From Roseimaritima multifibrata (GTDB taxonomy: Bacteria; Planctomycetota; Planctomycetia; Pirellulales; Pirellulaceae): a stretch of DNA of 64,000 bases. The stretch lies in NCBI RefSeq assembly GCF_007741495.1, contig NZ_CP036262.1, positions 6,634,001 through 6,698,000 of the forward strand, written 5' to 3'. Under the pieces are notes generated by a model. It had not been told where the DNA came from. It made no database searches and was given only the letters and a program-made list of their open reading frames with translations. Of this stretch, positions 61,397-64,000 are shown piece by piece. The position numbers and the translations under genes were made by a program. Positions within the stretch are counted from its first letter, which is position 1, and the number at the start of each line of letters is the position of its first letter.

Positions 61397-63286
61397 TTAG
61401 CTTTCGACACCGATGGAGGCGTCTGCTGACAGAGCGAGACGATCACGCCGCTTTGGGTGCGGCACCAAGCAAGTCCCGATCGCTAGATAGTCAATATTCC
61501 CCAGCATAAATGCGCGAACCGCGTCCGCTGGCGAACCGACAATCGGTTCTTCATGCATATTAAAGCTTGTATTGATCAAGACAGGAATTCCTGTCAGTGA
61601 TTTGTAGTGTGTAAGAATGCCATGAAAACTGGGATTGGATTCAGCGGTAACCAACTGTGGACGCGCGGTCCCGTCGACATGGACCGCTGCAGGACTGTGC
61701 TGTTTCATTGCTTCAGTGCAATCAAACGTAACTGTCATGAACTCGGAGGTTTTCGCACACCCTGGCCCCATATTAACAAAGAGGCTCGGTGCATCTTCGG
61801 CGAGCACGGAGGGTGCGAACGGCATGAATTCCGTTCTTCCCAACTGGTCATTTAACCATTGATTCACTGCGGGATCTTTGGCGGGATACAAGATCGACCG
61901 ATTCCCCAGTGCGCGTGGCCCATATTCCATGCGTCCGTTAAATCTCGCGACGATCCCATCATCCGCCAAGACTTCAGCAACCCGTCGTTCCAAATCGGCT
62001 CCACAATCCTCAAACGTCAAGCTTTCCGCTTCTAGCGCGGAGCGGATTTCCTTATCGCTATAATCGGGCCCCAAGTAAGCATTTGGCAAAGGGCTACTTT
62101 GCGGCATCTGATCCTCAAAAGCAAGCATCGCGGCCCCCGATCCGCAACCGCCGTCGCCCATATTTGGATAGATAAAAACGCTTTCGACTTCATCGATCTC
62201 AAAAATACGTTGGTTCAATTTGACGTTGGCGTGAACGCCACCCGACATCACGACACGCTTCAGACCTGTTTTCTTCAGCCAATAGCTGGCACTCTGACAG
62301 GCGACATATTCCAGGACACTTTGATACGCAGCCGCAATATCCCGTTTGGAAAAGTGCAACGCCATTGCACGGGTGATTAGATAGTTCTGCGCACCAAGGA
62401 TTTTAATATCTCCTTGTTCACATTCAAAGCGACTTTTCAATAGATCCGAAAGCAGCTCCGGACGCCCATAAGCGGCCAACCCCACAATTTTTCCCTCGTG
62501 CCGACTCGGGCGAAAGCCTAGTGCGCTTGTAACCTGTTCGTAAAAGATCCCAAGCGAATACGGAAACCGGTAGCGATGCAAATTGGTAATTCCACTAGCA
62601 CCCGCACGATAGACCCCTCCACAACAACCGGAACCATACCCATCCAAAACCAGGCAGAGTGCATCGTCAAACCCTGAGGCATAAAAAGCGTTCGCTGCAT
62701 GGGTGTCGTGATGCTGAAACCGTTTCAACTTGTCCTTCAGGCCGTAAGCATCCAGCCCCTCTTCTAGCTCGTTTGACCATTTCCCGTGATCTGCGACGGC
62801 GGTTTGGACCCACTCACCGAAGTATTTGCCATGCGCAAAATGATCCAGTGCTGGCACTCGGGCAGTCGCTTCATAAACTGCACGCTTCCACCAAGTTTTA
62901 GGCGGCATGAACTCATCGGCCTTGGATTCCAATCCAGGGATCTTAATCTGTTCATCCAGTTCATAGTCTTTTGACCGCAGGGCACGGTAACGATCGGCTG
63001 ACGCCCTTAGCTTCTTCGTTGACTGAAACGCCTTATCGTGTGCAGCGGCTTCATGAATCAGTCTTGCCTCTTCATTTCCGTCGAAAAATGCGTATGCAAC
63101 GGTATCAATACTCTCCGGAGTCCAGCCAGTACGCTCGAGGCCCAGCTTCAAGGCTTGGTGCGGAAATCCACTTTGTAATTTCACCCGGCTCAACCGCTCT
63201 TCACCGCAAGCGAAAACGATCTGCCCATCTTCCATAAATGAAACAGAAGAATCCTTATCCAAAGGACTAATTCCTAGAACGCGCAT
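61397..63286 (-). CDS. NodU/CmcH-family carbamoyltransferase
   Basis: A 629-residue enzyme that transfers carbamoyl from carbamoyl phosphate to a hydroxyl. The N-terminal Kae1-like domain has MRVLGISPLDKDSSVSFMEDGQIVFACGEERLSRVK-type opening, HHDTHAANAFYASGFDDALCLVLDGYGSG (metal and ATP site, about 191-219) and KIVGLAAYGRP. The C-terminal YrdC-like domain has FNGRMEYGPRALGNRSILYPA near 455-475 and FAPSVLAED. Length equals NodU/CmcH. In this locus it likely decorates the surface glycan. It overlaps the upstream deacetylase gene by 20 bases. Confidence 0.93.
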   Translation of the reverse strand: MRVLGISPLDKDSSVSFMEDGQIVFACGEERLSRVKLQSGFPHQALKLGLERTGWTPESIDTVAYAFFDGNEEARLIHEAAAHDKAFQSTKKLRASADRYRALRSKDYELDEQIKIPGLESKADEFMPPKTWWKRAVYEATARVPALDHFAHGKYFGEWVQTAVADHGKWSNELEEGLDAYGLKDKLKRFQHHDTHAANAFYASGFDDALCLVLDGYGSGCCGGVYRAGASGITNLHRYRFPYSLGIFYEQVTSALGFRPSRHEGKIVGLAAYGRPELLSDLLKSRFECEQGDIKILGAQNYLITRAMALHFSKRDIAAAYQSVLEYVACQSASYWLKKTGLKRVVMSGGVHANVKLNQRIFEIDEVESVFIYPNMGDGGCGSGAAMLAFEDQMPQSSPLPNAYLGPDYSDKEIRSALEAESLTFEDCGADLERRVAEVLADDGIVARFNGRMEYGPRALGNRSILYPAKDPAVNQWLNDQLGRTEFMPFAPSVLAEDAPSLFVNMGPGCAKTSEFMTVTFDCTEAMKQHSPAAVHVDGTARPQLVTAESNPSFHGILTHYKSLTGIPVLINTSFNMHEEPIVGSPADAVRAFMLGNIDYLAIGTCLVPHPKRRDRLALSADASIGVES

Positions 63287-64000
63287 CGTATTGGCTCTCC
63301 AATTTTTGGGCGACTTCTGTCACGGTAGCTGATTGAAATTCAGGCCATTGCCCCAATTGCTCTAACGAGGATGCCAAACGTCGATACAGTCGACTCAAGT
63401 CTGCGTCCGTTTTGGTATAGGCATTCAACCCAGGAACCAATGAAGAACTGTGCATGGTAAAATTGATGCAGGGCAACTGCTCACGGCGCAAAACAGGCAG
63501 TAAACGATTGGCAAATTCCCCCAAGGGATGCTCTAAATTCAACCAAATTCGCTTCACAAACAACCGCTCTGCGATCCCAATGCAGCGCAATTGCCGCAAT
63601 GGAGCAAACTCACCCACTTGATAAAATTTTTGCCAAAATGACCACGGCTTTCGAGTATACGCAAGCGTCAGAGGAATCTCCCACATGCCAGCCGCACCTT
63701 CCTTGATCGACCGACGACGAGGCATCAAATTTCGATCACGAAAGTCGGGTGCTCCGTCATCCGGCCATGTCGTAAATGGCAAAATGGAGGCATCGGCGAT
63801 GAAGCCGTGGGAGTGCAGATATTCTTGAATCCAGTCGCTTGTCGAATACCGCCCACCTCTAAAACTTGTTGGCTTCAGATCACAGGCATGAAACGCATCT
63901 AACACGCTGTCAAGTTTTGCAATTGCTTGATCACGAGGAAGATTCTGCAAAAAACTATTGCGAACCGACTCTTCTGCTTTGTCGGCGAGCGGTGGCGTAT
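63267..64000 (-). CDS. Polysaccharide deacetylase family protein, 3' part
   Basis: The frame is open from the right window edge to the stop at 63267, so at least 244 residues of a longer protein are seen; the TTG near 63950 is not the true start. LKPTSFRGGRYSTSDWIQEYLHSHGFIADASILPFTTWPDDGAPDFRD matches the second half of NodB-type deacetylases of the exopolysaccharide group (the SFR.G.y... motif). The rest, with a LEHPLGEFANRLL and a TMHSSSLVPGLNAY block, also resembles WalW-type members. It would remove acetyl groups from a glycan. The N-terminal metal-binding TFD/H motifs lie outside the window. It overlaps the carbamoyltransferase gene by 20 bases. Confidence 0.75.
   Translation of the reverse strand, partial: TPPLADKAEESVRNSFLQNLPRDQAIAKLDSVLDAFHACDLKPTSFRGGRYSTSDWIQEYLHSHGFIADASILPFTTWPDDGAPDFRDRNLMPRRRSIKEGAAGMWEIPLTLAYTRKPWSFWQKFYQVGEFAPLRQLRCIGIAERLFVKRIWLNLEHPLGEFANRLLPVLRREQLPCINFTMHSSSLVPGLNAYTKTDADLSRLYRRLASSLEQLGQWPEFQSATVTEVAQKLESQYDARSRN

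Noticed and set aside
1-64000. tRNA, rRNA or riboswitch genes
   Set aside because: I looked through the intergenic stretches for cloverleaf ends and known aptamer cores and saw none; a covariance-model scan would be decisive.

Overview
The window looks like a chromosomal segment of a planctomycete, most likely a Pirellulaceae (Rhodopirellula-like) bacterium. Reasons: a DUF1598 secreted protein, a PEP-CTERM protein with a FemAB-like partner, PQQ-propeller secreted proteins, few recognisable Shine-Dalgarno sites, and a dense load of short interspersed palindromes and 7/8-bp tandem arrays between genes. This placement is inference from gene content; there is no rRNA or marker gene in the window. 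I saw no tRNA, rRNA, insertion sequence or CRISPR array.

Left part (1-18 kb): the 3' end of a glucose/sorbosone dehydrogenase-like gene; a divergent pair for undecaprenyl carrier recycling (DUF368/PopT-type translocase and UppP); an ergothioneine operon (egtD, DUF427, egtB, the last two overlapping by 4 bases); a small secreted protein; a sigma-region-4-like protein followed by an ABC-2 permease; an MsbA-type ABC exporter; a BamB-like propeller protein convergent with a TraX/acyltransferase-like membrane protein; a DUF1598 protein; and two divergent response regulators (NarL type and NtrC type) without a kinase.

Middle (18-34 kb): a three-gene minus-strand set for a deoxysugar (GT10 transferase, a DegT-fold 3-dehydrase with His in place of the PLP lysine, and a GDP-fucose/colitose synthase-type SDR), which I read as a possible 3,6-dideoxyhexose (colitose-like) pathway. 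Next come a 213-bp tandem repeat (five units), a PP2C phosphatase, a PEGA lipoprotein, an mlaE-mlaF-mlaD lipid transport set with repeats in its gene gaps, an FHA-like tail-anchored protein, a FemAB-like protein that carries a translated copy of an interspersed repeat, an acyltransferase 3, a PEP-CTERM protein with an intrinsic terminator, and a small secreted protein.

Right part (34.8-64 kb): a large surface-glycan locus, all on the minus strand. In transcription order: polysaccharide deacetylase (cut by the window end), NodU-type carbamoyltransferase, Wzm/Wzt ABC exporter, SpsF-type cytidylyltransferase, hexapeptide acyltransferase, a GT2-NeuA-like fusion, a second hexapeptide acyltransferase, a NeuB-type nonulosonate synthase, a 1.7-kb gene-free gap, a capsule-type transferase, GT4, methyltransferase, GT4, GT2, GT2, GT4, sulfotransferase, O-antigen ligase/polymerase, a YetA/rhamnogalacturonan-lyase-like membrane-anchored protein, two GT4 and a triple VanZ protein. 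Together these would make, decorate (acyl, sulfo, methyl, carbamoyl), export and trim a nonulosonic-acid-containing surface polysaccharide. This stretch is visibly richer in A/T than the left part, which fits acquired or fast-evolving glycan genes.
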